Origin: Trissonchulus latispiculum
Lineage: Eukaryota; Nematoda; Enoplea; Enoplida; Ironidae
Length of the DNA stretch: 64,000 bases
Assembly: GCA_030248195.1 (NCBI GenBank)
Contig: JASAND010013540.1
Span: forward strand, 1 to 64,000
Direction of reading: 5' to 3'
Position 1 is the stretch's first letter. Each line of letters opens with the position of its first letter. The notes under the pieces were generated by a model, which saw only the letters and a program-made list of their open reading frames with translations, was not told the DNA's origin and made no database searches. The position numbers were made by a program, and so were the translations under genes. Shown here piece by piece: positions 42,705 to 53,056 of this stretch.

Positions 42705-45345
42705 AAATTAAATCGTCGGAGAACTGCCTTATGTAACAACTAACAGTTTGGAAACCAGCGTAACAGCGTTGTTTGAAAATTGTCTTCAAAGCTTTAAACT
42801 TTAGAAATTTGGTTCATTAGAGCCTTTATTTTTCAAATTGTCGTAGAATTTGCGCTTCCTTCTTTTTTAGTTTGTCGTAAAGTTGGAAGTATACATTCAA
42901 CGCGTGTCCATTGTCGTTAGGTCTTGAATACATGGAAAAACAACCGAGACGAAAGTCAATCAAAGTTCAAGTAATGAACAGCCTGTAGAAGTAATCTGTT
43001 AGCTATTTTGTTTAATCAAGCGACTGTACATTTCTTCGTTAAATATAACTTTAATATTATATGTTCTTCTTTCCAATTTGGCTTTCAGCTTTTAAATATT
43101 TTAAATGCACTTAAATTTTTTGGAAACTATTTGCATCTTTAGAGACACTGTACTCTTTTTAAAGAAATAAAAATTTAAGCTCCAGTATATCTCAATTCTC
43201 AGCACGTTTTACTGAAACGTTGTGCAGTTTACAAGATTCTGTTCAGAAGGCGCTGTCTGCATGTAGATGCACTGTAGAATCTCACCGTTAATTATCGAAA
43301 CAATTTGCTCGACCATACTAAAGTTTTAATTTTTTACAAGTTTTCATGTATGTTGTGCATATAGTAACAGCATTTGTAATGGAGCAAACACAAAGTAAGG
43401 CAGGCAAAAACTTTATAATTCAAAGTAAACAAAAAGTTTAACCCAGTCGGTTATTATCGCATTACCTATTCCAATTGTTTTGCAATATTGCTTTATAAAT
43501 TTAACCCTTGCTGGGAACCTGCATCCAAAATTAAATAATGTTAAAATGTAACTACGAATTTTGTGCTTGGAACCGGGAACCGGAACCTAGAACCGGAACC
43601 GGAACCGGAACCGGAACCGGTACTCTAGAACCGAAACCGGAACCGGAACCGGTTTTGAAAATTGGAACCGGTCCCAACTCTAGGTTCTGACGTTTGGCTT
43701 TTTCGAACAAATGGCAGTTTTGACTGTATAGGGATTTCCGGAGTTGAATTGGATGTTTGTTCGAGGTCATTGACCAAAGCGCAGTCATTTTCTAAAAGCT
43801 TATTAGGTTTTCTTTGGTAACAGTGCAGGAAATGCGAAGTTTCTGCACGTTGATACGAGATTTTGACAAAATCAGAAAACAGTGCCTTGCAAATTATCTC
43901 AGAAATACATTGGATGTCCGGGGATTCCTGCTCCATTCTAAATTTTGCCGCAATGTAGGCAGACACGCTCGTATTTCGTAGCTAAAACTTAATAACAACA
44001 CAGCAATCATGCATACACGCTTTCTTCTAGCTGCTGCCATCTTCCTAAATCCTATTTCCTATTTCTCTACGGCTGTTTTTATGGCACTGCTGCAATCTGT
44101 TGTGTGCAATTGCTCATTTTGGAACGGTGTATTGGCATGCTAATAATTTCTTGTGAGCGCAATGAAAGCATAATATATTGCAAAATTTGTCGACTGATGG
44201 GCATGTGAGTTGTCACGTGATAGATCTACAGCCAATAAGAAAAAGTATTCAAATACAAGCGGCAACTATTTGTTTCGTAGATCTAAAGGGGAGTCGCTGA
44301 ATTTTTGGGTGGGTAGGATTGCTCTACAGAACTAACTATTATCTGCGATAACTGGGATTACTATTTCGGGTTTTAGTTAAAAGCAAACTAAACATATTTT
44401 AAAGGTATTATTTGGTTTTTGGCTTGATAAAAACAAACATTTTAAACTGTTACCTTTGGTGTATTATTGTTACCGTTATTAGAAATAAACAGCGAATATT
44501 CTTATTTTGTTCTGCACTAAAATGACAGTTTGAGTTTGACTCTAATTTTTTGTGCACCCAAATTTTAAAAATTTGTCACTTTTTGAAGTGATTAAAGATT
44601 AACGATTGTTCTGGCTGGTTTAAAATGATTTTCATTTTGTTGAGATCGTTCTTTCGTATTGTGATCTTCTTCGGTAGGAAAACATCAGTATTTTCTTGTG
44701 TTCTTTATTCTTCAACACAGCAATTTCTCATATTCTGCTGGATTAACCAATCTTTAAGCCGATAAGCTGGCAACGGGGTACGGTAAGGGGGTGCGAGGCA
44801 TATGTAGGCAAATCCCTTCCCCTCCCCGGACTAGAAACTACCCCTAATTGGAAAACGTTGCCCCCAGCACCCGATCAGAGATAATACCTTACCGCCGCCA
44901 TGAACAGGGATCCAGGAAAAATTTGGCAATCGGTAGACAAAAATGGCAGGAAAACTGGTTTTTATACTATATTTTTAAAAGACTCCCGGCTTCGCCTTTT
45001 AGCTAATTTTGTTGATTTTACATAAACATTGTCCAGTTTGAATTTTTCTGGAAAGTTTTTGCTGTTTGTTTTTAACTTTAAATTTTCGTAATTTTAAAAA
45101 CTTAAATTTAACTTTTTGCTGAATTTTTTAAGAAATCGCAGGTTTGTATAACTAAACGTTAATTTGGTTGAAAACTACATGGTACAAACCTCCCTCGAAA
45201 ATTAGGGTTTAAGTCACAAGTCCCCTTAAAACGCTTATTGGGGCAAGCCCTCCCCTAGCACCCGACCCAGTTAATTTGTGTATACTGTTACAACTTAGCT
45301 TGCTCATTAATTTTAGTTGTATTAGCTCATCTTGCTTAATTTAGA

Positions 45346-46134
45346 ATGAACTCAGTCGATCCACACTTTGTGCTCGATCTTCACAGACAAGGCAAAAGCG
45401 CGGACCAAATCTCATTGGAGCTGATTCGTCTTTACCCGGGCACCAGAGGATTCTCCGCAGCATCGGTTTTGCGATTTCTGTCAGAAAATGGAGTTACCTA
45501 TCAGCCGGTGACGGAAGCGGAGACTGATAGGCTCAGGCTGTAGTTCAGGAAGGATTGAAGACTTTCGTAGATGCCCGGAATCATCATCAAGGTAGATATC
45601 GTAATTAATCTCAAACTTCAGCTACAGCAAGGGTACTACAGCAGGAGTGCATAATGATTACATTATGCCATTAGGCATGCTCTTTGTTATCCGTGCCCTG
45701 TTGTGCGCTAGCGGCTGACCTTTTCTAGTGACATACTCTTATCTCTTACGTACTTGGGAGCATACTGCAGCAGTCAAATCTGCAATCAGTTGCACTTAAA
45801 CCTAATTAATATTGCGTTTTCTATTTCAGGAAAAGGTTCGCCTGTTGACTTGATGGCTCGCAGTTACCGACCGCATCCAGTGCCTGCTGAGGTTGTTCCA
45901 GATGGGGCTACTGCCGCAGTTGAATACCAGGCAAACGGTGGTTCTATTACAACTTTTCCGCAATTTGGCTTTGATCCCTTTCAAAACGAAGAAGCCAAAC
46001 TGGAACGGCACCGACGGTTGGCAGCGTTTGATCCTAAAGATATCTATGGGAAGCTTGTAAACGAAGACTCGACTTTATTCAAAGACTATGTAAAAGCATA
46101 CATTGCACAAACATTTGGACTGGTAAATGCTTAA
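45346..46134 (+). pseudogene. Element gene 1: HTH-like N-terminus, two exons, probable 1-base loss
   Basis: Exon 1 opens with ATG at 45346 and encodes a helix-turn-helix-like segment (FVLDLHRQGKSADQISLELI, then RGFSAASVLRFLSENGV). Its frame meets TAG at 45541, but one base earlier-shifted frame stays coding (AVVQEGLKTFVDARNHHQ) up to a GT donor at 45592, so a base seems to be missing near 45535. The donor is phase 1 and the exon at 45830 (after TTCTATTTCAG) is phase 1, which supports the reading. Exon 2 gives about 100 residues ending FGLVNA. A polyadenylation signal AATAAA is at 46194. The N-terminal pattern recalls HTH regions preceding integrase cores, but no core follows. Total about 187 residues. 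Function unknown. Confidence 0.6.
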
Positions 46135-46189
46135 AACTGAGACAAATTGCAAATATTGAGATCAAGTATGTACTGATATGAAACGGGTG

Positions 46190-46200
46190 ACAAATAAAGT
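46190..46200 (+). promoter_or_regulatory. Polyadenylation signal of element gene 1
   Basis: AATAAA lies about 60 bases after the TAA stop at 46132-46134, in the 80-base gap between the two convergent genes. Confidence 0.6.
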
Positions 46201-46214
46201 TCAATTCAGTTCAG

Positions 46215-49200
46215 TTAAACATTATTAATAACATTCAAGACATCTTCAATTCCTCGGAAAGGAATCAAATAATCTTGGCGCCTGGAAGCTGTGCGCCAGT
46301 TGGCACAGGTTCCCAGGACACCATTATCCCCTCCATCATTCAAGGTCCAATTGCGTTGATGACAGTCGCCGCAGGCCATCCGCCGACATTCCGAAACAGG
46401 ACAAACCTTCGGACTAGTGACCAGAGAGTGGCAGATGATGCAGTCAAACAAGTTTTTCAACTGACGAAATCCTTCCGTTTCCCGGCTGAATTGGTTCACT
46501 CTGGCTACTGCCTGAAATATAAAATAAAATAAAAAGGCTGAAACAAGAAGCAAACAAACGACATCGCAGTCTATGTTTCAGGGCTGAGGCCAGCTATCGG
46601 TTGAAACGCCTGCTAGAAAAGTCGAAACCGAAAATTTTGATGATTTCGAGCCCTGTTCGAGTGCTGCATTCAAACGAACCCAATGCCGGCTGTTGCTCGT
46701 CGATGGAAAAGTCCTGAGGAAACTGAGGCATTAAAGGTAGTGCTGGGAGCGGTTCCGATTTTTGAAATCGGTACCGGTTCTAGCTACCGGTTCCGGTTCC
46801 AATTGGTATTTTTTACAAAAAAGCTAAAATCACTCAATTTTTATATTTTCTTGAAAATCGATATAAAACCGTGATGTATAACTGACTGCACAAGACTACA
46901 AAGGTATTTTAAACCCGTTTTTTACTACATTTTACTATTTACAAATAAATATTTTACTCGCAAACTCAATAACCCTTTACAGTTGGATGGAGAACTCCCT
47001 GAAAGCATGTCTCCATTACTAAAATATCGTCAGTATCAAGAAATAAAAATTATTAATCAATTAAATCATACCGCTTGGAGATCTTCTACACTCTTGTCAA
47101 GAGTTCTCTTTCTGTTAGAAGCCTCTTTTGTGACCGGTTCGGCGGCAAAAATCTGACGTCTGTTTCGATTTTTCCAGAACAACTCACCTATAACCAAGTC
47201 ACTAGTTAGCAAACATCCAAAAATGAGTAAACTAGCTCGAAAATACAAGTGCATGAGCGAATTAAATGTCATGTACTGAAATACCATCCTCTTACGCATA
47301 GTCGGTGGTTCGAAACCCAGCACCCACAACGATTTCTCAAATCCCCTTGAGTAAAGCACTGGCACAAGCTGGTTTACCGTGAGCACGAGCCAACCCTGCT
47401 ATCCATTTTCACATGTCGGTTAATGGGTACCACTTTATGTGGGAAAGTAACACGAGACTGTGTAGGGTATCTGCCTTGAGGAACTCGCCCCTCCTCCACG
47501 GTTACAGTCATCATTCTAGGAGACAGATCTGTTATCTGGTGATGATCACCATCACCGTACACCCTGACAAGTTTAGGAATATTTTCCGGAGGTTATCTTT
47601 ACCTTAGCTGGCATTCCTTTTAGTGGCGGATGGGGTGGGACCATCTCGCTTTTCGGTTCCCCCCTACTTTTCGGAGCCCCCGCACTTCCATCCACCCAAT
47701 TTTTTGGTGCCCAAAAGTGTCAAAAACTTCAGTTTTTGAGGTCAAATTTCAAAAATTTTCTGAATTTTTAACTAGTTTATGGACTTTTAATTTTAAGCTC
47801 AAAAACAGCGATTTTGTGTTTTTACCTTGTGCTAATTTTTAGCTAAAAAGTTTGGTATTTTATACCTCTAAAACTCGCCCCCCACTTCCCCCCACTTTCA
47901 AAACCCTAAAAAATGCCAGCCTTAGTTAGACCAACGAAACACTACAAATAAATACAAATACAATACAGAATAGTAAATATAAATACAAAATAAATGAGTA
48001 AGATTCTTAACTTTCGTTTCCGGCTGATCTGATATCATGCATCCAGTTTTGAGATAAAGCTGATAAAGATCGTTGCCAAAGAAAGATCGAGCTTTTGAGA
48101 GGACATATGGCTGATCGGCGTTGGAGTTGTTCAAGCTAATGACCATCATTCTTGACGTGGGCACAGGAATCTGCTTCATAGGATCTATGGTGGCTTCGGA
48201 AATCGCTAGCTGCCATTCCTTTTCTTTCCGAAGCAAAGGAGGAGCGGAAGTCGGTCTACTAGGCTGATTTAAAGGTTGGATAGAGCCCCTGAAAACAAAA
48301 TGCATTCTAGCAAACTGAATGATTCTCAAAAATTTCTGCTGGGAAACGGTGCAACGGGAAATTGTTTGGTGAAGCCCCGGGCGGGGTAGTGGCTCTAATA
48401 TAGCAATATAGTCACACAAATACACTATCGGAAGTAGTTTAAACAAGACAGGTCAACAGAAATAATTAAGTGGGCAAAAACAATTATTAGAACACAGAGA
48501 GCAAGACACAAAATGCAAAAGCAAATAATAAATACAATGAAATACTTAACTTACTACATTAAAATAATTTACTCATTTCTTGCCTTAGTCGTAAATATAT
48601 AGACCCGCTCACCTTATTTCTGAGCTGGCATGTGGTTGAGGATCTCTTTGCTGTTGACCCAGGACTACCACCTCAACAACAAAGGTATCGTCTAATCCAG
48701 AAAATCGACCATTGCTCTGAAAAAACACCCGATTGTCACCAATTGTGTCCTGTAGTAGTATGGTAGGGCCGTCAAGCTATAATAAATTATAAAATGCAAA
48801 TTGTTACTCCTTTCGAAATCAGACTTCACAAGTGTTCTCCTCAAGAAAATGTAGAGTAGAGCAGAATGGAGTTTTAACTCGTTTTAACTCCACCCAACCT
48901 GGAGTTTCCCTCTTTTAACTTTTCATGAAAAGGATCGAGTTAATTTTCACTCCACTCTACCCTTTCCTGTAAAGACCTCTGGCAATAAAGCATGTAACAT
49001 AAAATAATAAAAATACATTTCAAAATGTTTTTGCAGGCTGAAAATTTCCCATTAAATTTTGACTGCACCAAAAAACAACAAAATTAAATTTGTTTTAAAA
49101 CCGGAAGGAAGCTGTTATGCAAGAACTTGTTTAAATGGCATTATTCCAGCTAAAACTTGCCGTCCAGGTAATAGTTTACTCCCTGTGATACCGCCCATAA

Positions 49201-49538
49201 AAAACCCAGACCGCCTTCCCCCGATCCCAACTGAACTATTCCCCCTTTAACCTTCAAAATCAGATCTACCCCTTAAAACGTCCAAGCAAAAATTCAAAAT
49301 TTTCATTTTGAAAAGTTTATTTTTCATTTTTATAAAGATTTCCACTCCTTCGTTTATCCGAGAAGTAGTACAACTGTTGAGTATAAACAGTAAATAAATT
49401 TTAAAAACTTACTCTGAACAGTGTCGCCAAATTGGAAGCAGAAATGTCCTTTCTAGCCACAGTCCTGATGTCGTCTTGATACCGTAAGCGAATCATATCG
49501 TCGGGGGACATTACGTGGTTATCCAGAAATTGCGCCAT
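46215..49538 (-). CDS. Element gene 2: coiled-coil and RING-like protein, about six exons
   Basis: Exon 1 (49538-49413) starts MAQFLDNHVMSPDDMIRLRY and has donor GTAAGT; exon 2 is 48776-48613 (phase 0 to 2, GTGAGC); exon 3 is 48288-48012, starting in phase 2 as required. Two further coding blocks follow, about 47563-47378 (TDLSPRMMTVTVEEGRVPQG) and 47187-47072 (KEASNRKRTLDKSVEDLQA); their junction phases do not fit perfectly, so either a splice site is misread or a base is lost. The last exon (46511-46215) fits in phase 0 and extends the coiled coil (AVARVNQFSRETEGFRQLKN), then CIICHSLVTSPKVC, CRRMACGDCHQRNW and GTCANW, a variant RING in which the last pair is incomplete. RING folds usually recruit E2 enzymes; here that is only inference. 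Family not recognised. Confidence 0.7.
46739..46812 (+). mobile_element. Lone hAT-like end, GGTTCC array
   Basis: TAGTGCTGGGAGCGGTTCCG followed by CCGGTTCC words resembles the ends at 40554 and 43682. No partner end is visible. It lies in the last intron of element gene 2. Just before it, 46683-46736 reads a short Met-initiated frame with an RRWKSPEETEAL phrase, slightly like a Myb/SANT helix, too short to call. Confidence 0.45.
47625..47910. repeat. G/C-run repeat inside an intron of element gene 2
   Basis: C-runs at 47650-47700 and 47875-47895 bracket AT-rich sequence of AAAATTTT type like the G-run repeats near 35200-35450. It enlarges the intron between exon 3 and the next coding block. 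Confidence 0.45.
48853..48965. repeat. Short inverted-repeat element in an intron of element gene 2
   Basis: GTAGAGCAGAATGGAGTTTTAACTCG-type sequence at the left (quoted in words: GTAGAG, ATGGAGT, TTAACTCG) mirrors CGAGTTAA, ACTCCACTCTAC at the right, enclosing about 50 bases. The AGAGTGGAGT theme recalls the small non-autonomous elements nearby. No target duplication determined. Confidence 0.4.
49160..49310. repeat. Fragment of the 6709-6830 repeat
   Basis: GTTTACTCCCTGTGATACCG and the following C-rich sequence parallel GTTTGCTCCCTGTGAGATC and its downstream C-rich part at 6720-6830. Confidence 0.45.
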
Positions 49539-50323
49539 AGTTCGAAGGAGACAAGTTCAAACAACAACCTTTCACAACGACACACCCACGCAAATGATTG
49601 ATTTCTCAACAACACGACGCTTCAGCTTTATTTCATTGGAACGTGCTTTAATTTAACTGGTTCTTTCAGTTAGCACGTGACCGCAAGAAACACAAAATTG
49701 CAACATCTCTAATAGGAAATAGACTGAAGCACACTGCCCTCAATAGTTTGGGCAGGCTGATGGTTAACGCGTATATGACGACACATGACAACGACAAATA
49801 GGAAATAGGATTTAGGAAGATGGCAGCAGCTAGAAGAAAGCGTGTATGCATGATTGCTGTGTTGTTATTAAGTTTTAGCTACGAAATACGAGCGTGTCTG
49901 CCTACATTGCGGCAAAATTTAGAATGAAGCAGGAATCCCCGGACAATTGGATATGACCATTTTCCTTTTGCATAAAAATGTATCAGAAAAATTTTGGGTC
50001 AAAAATAGCGACTGCGTTTGGTAAGTTTGCAATGTATACAATACAATACAAACTTGATAGACACGTTTCAATGACACCAAATGACGCAGAAGGTGTTGAG
50101 CTTGAGATTGATATGTGGCCCAATCCATTACTCTCAATATTCACCAAGTTTTATTATTATTATTATTATTTTATTTACCAACCAAAGCAAATACTGGCAA
50201 CAATAGTAAAGTATGCTAAGAATAAGAATGCATTTATATATGAGTACATACTACAAAAAACCACAAGTTAGAACGAATAACGTTGGCGGGAGGCAAGGTG
50301 GGCCCATTAACCAGCTACTAATC

Positions 50324-53056
50324 CCGTAAATAGGGCACAAACGAAACATTAGCGAGACGATTTCTAAATTCGTTTAGATTTGAAGAATTTACGACATTTT
50401 CGTCTCAATCATGCCAAATTGGGATGACTCGATTGCTGAAAAAGTATTTTCTTATATCAATCCGACTTCGCTTCACAGCTAATTTGTATTCATGACCCCT
50501 GGTAGAGGGAATCAAATTATGCACGAAAAAGTCATCGAATTGCAATTTTACTAGACCATGTACTATTTTACAAACCATAAGAACATCTCTGATAATACGT
50601 CGCTCTTCCAATGACGGCAAACATAGTTTAGCCAATCCCTGAACGTATGACAAATTTTTAAACCAGGAATACGCTTCGTAAAAGATCTTTGCACTCTTTC
50701 AATCACATCAATATCTTTTAAGTAATGCAGTGACCAAACTTCTGAAGCATATTCTAGTTTAGGTCTAACATAAATTTTGTAAAGTCTAAGCAATAATTCT
50801 ATATTTCTTGATCGAAAAGAATAGAAAGTAAGATTAACCTTTTGGAACCCCGACCTGGCTAACTGCTGACAATGCGCAGAAAACTTAAGGTTTCTATCTG
50901 TAGTAGTGCCAAGATCATTAAATTGTGTTACAGTATCCAACTCATCAAGCCCAAGGCGGTACGGACAGTTTCGATTTGCTAGTCCCATGTACATTGCCAC
51001 ACATTTTAAGGTAGCCAATGAAAGTTGTCTCATTTCGGTCCAATCATAAATTTTATCATGATAAAGCTGCATTATCATATAATTTACTGCATTATCTTGA
51101 TAAGTAAGGAAACGTTTTGCATCATCAGCGAATGGTTTAATGTTTAAGTAGTCAAGAACCGAGCATACATCATTCATATATGCCAAGAAATATAAAGGCC
51201 CTAAGATACTGCCTTGTGGTACACCGGAGATTACTGAAATTGCATCGGATTTTGACCCATTGATTTCAACGTACTGGTTTCTTTCGGAAAGATAATCTTT
51301 AGTCCATAACAGAAGTTTACCTGATATACCCATTGAACGCAAAACTTGAATTAATTTACTGTGAGACACCGTATCGAAGGTTTTTGCAACATCCAAAAAT
51401 ATTATATCGACCATCGCTAACTCATTTATTGCTTTAGTCCAACTATTATGGGTTTCGAATAACTGTGTTACCGTAGACCTCCCTTTACGAAAACCAAATT
51501 GATTAGAGAAAAGTAAATTATTGAGTTCAAAATAATTTCTTATACATTCGGCTACTACAGACTACATTACTTTTTACCACAGGAGCAAAGAAGACTGACC
51601 GGGCGATAATTCTCAAAGCAATTTTTTGATGACGTTTTGTGGATAGGGATGATTTTAGCTAATTTCCATTCCGACGGAATTTTTCCCTCAATGAAAGATT
51701 TTTTGAAAATGATAGTTAAGGCGAAATTCTGAGCAAGTTTTGCTAGAAGAATTTGTGGTATACCATCCGGGCCACTGCTATATTTTTTAGGTAACTTTTT
51801 CAAATGTTTGAGAACAATGGCCTCTGTAAACTCAACTTCGTCCAAGAAAGTAGTGAGATTTGGCAAATTAGGCAGATTATTTCCATTGTCAGTTATAAAA
51901 ACTCAACTGAAATAGTCATTACAATGTTTTGCTTTTACATTATTTTCCAAAATAGATTGTCCGTTTTTGAGCATAACCGGAAAGTCGGAATTTTTTGAAA
52001 GCGAGATCTAACAAATCTCCAAAATTTACTTTCTGTCGGGTTCATTAGCAAACGATTTTCACTGATAAATAGATCACGACGCATTGCTTTGGTGCTTCGC
52101 GCGCAGCATTTGTCTAATTTTCTTATTTTGTGCAGTAGGTTGCGACTTATATTTCTTATGCAATGCTTGTTGGCGTTTATGTAGCTTAGATGTTAATACA
52201 GACCATGAAACAAACTTACTAACTGAGCTACGTAAAGGCAAGCATTGCGAAATGATCCACCATATCACAGTTTTAAAATTATTCCAAATAACTTCTAATG
52301 AGTTTTCAGCAGGATTTAATATGTCTTCCCAGTTAGCAATATTTAACAATTCTTCCATTTTTGTCCAATTTGCCTTGTTAAAATTATAAAATTTTGGTGG
52401 TAACTTTTCAGGCTGAATTAGAAAAGGTTCGATGAATCCTGAAATTAAAAATGGTCAGAAACTAGAAACGGAGTGCTAGTTTTTACGTCTGATATAAAAT
52501 TTGTGTCGCTTACAAAAACCAGATCTAAAGTATGGCCCCGTTCATGAGTTGGATCGTGTACACATTGAAAAGGGCAAAGTTGCAATATACCACTATAGAA
52601 TTCGGCTTCAGCAGGTGACATATTATTAGTTACATTTCAATTAATACCCGGGTAATTAAAATCACCAAGCAAGTATCTGGGCATGCCGTTATCAAGATGG
52701 TCATACAATTTCCGCAGTAGCGCAGTGGTAGCCAGTCTTTTATCCGCAGAGGGAGTTCTATACACTAAGCAAATTCTAAATGCGTTTAAGCGATTGGTGA
52801 ATATATCACAAAAAATTGCTTCAAAAATTCATTTGCAACTATTTCAATAAGTTTATATTTCAAATGTTGTGGTAACAAAAGCAATACACCACCACCCAAA
52901 CCCTTCCTAACTTAGTCATCAGCTCTTATAATAGAATGGGACAAAGCTAAATCGCACAGAAATGAATCACTTATATCAGAACATAACCAAGTTTCGGTTA
53001 TACAATAAATGCAATTAGGGTTATGGGAAACAGCGTAATATAATTCTGAGCATTTG
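50324..53056 (-). pseudogene. LINE ORF2 remnant: endonuclease and reverse transcriptase
   Basis: The endonuclease part (53056-52440) survives only as broken frames, with recognisable ITETWL-like and SDL-like words and many stops. A linker frame is at 52358-52074 and the fingers at 51866-51567 (SSGPDGIPQILL, AKIIPIH, NYRPVSLLC). The palm is open at 51414-50653: IIFLDVAKTFDTVSHSKLI, VISGVPQGSILGPLYFLAYM, PFADDAKRFL, then YVRPKLEYASEVWS and IERVQRSFTKRIP. After a frameshift near 50650 the C-terminus reads to 50324 with one in-frame TGA (LPEDVV-type region). At least five disabling changes. It is homologous to the LINE at 30796-33608 but much older. Confidence 0.88.

Larger units (their letters stand above)
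40554..43682. mobile_element. hAT-like end pair with GGAACC arrays (3.1 kb)
   Basis: TAGAGTTGGGACCGGTTCC starts at 40554 and its complement GGAACCGGTCCCAACTCTA ends at 43682. Each is followed inward by an array of GGAACCGGAACC words (40565-40665 and 43570-43675). The flanking octamers differ (CTACAGAG and GGTTCTGA), so there is no target duplication; either the ends belong to two elements or the locus was rearranged. The interior holds an inverted-repeat element (41791-42704) and unassigned AT-rich sequence at 40670-41790 and 42705-43560. No transposase is visible. Confidence 0.6.
43915..49945. mobile_element. 6.0-kb element with 150-bp TIRs, duplication ATTGGA, and two genes
   Basis: The left arm, 43915-44064, begins TGTCCGGGGATTCCTGCTCC; the right arm, 49796-49945, is its complement with a single mismatch over 150 bases. 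ATTGGA lies directly outside both ends (43909-43914 and 49946-49951), a 6-bp target duplication. The interior encodes two convergent spliced genes (45346-46134 and 49538-46215) whose stops are only 80 bases apart. Near-identical arms suggest recent activity, yet one gene has a likely frameshift. TG...CA ends with a 6-bp duplication would suit an integrase-type (DDE) mechanism such as Polinton or related elements, but no integrase core, polymerase or known transposase is seen. The superfamily is unassigned. Confidence 0.85.

Noticed and set aside
43625..43966. Host or transposase gene interrupted by a hAT-like end
   Set aside because: The 113-residue frame has mixed composition but no recognised motif, and it overlaps the left TIR. 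Left unassigned.
49666..49851. Short hydrophobic frame starting in the right TIR, and its counterpart near 44035
   Set aside because: The same Met-led sequence is in both arms, but it stops or diverges just outside. It is a by-product of the TIR; a coding role cannot be supported.
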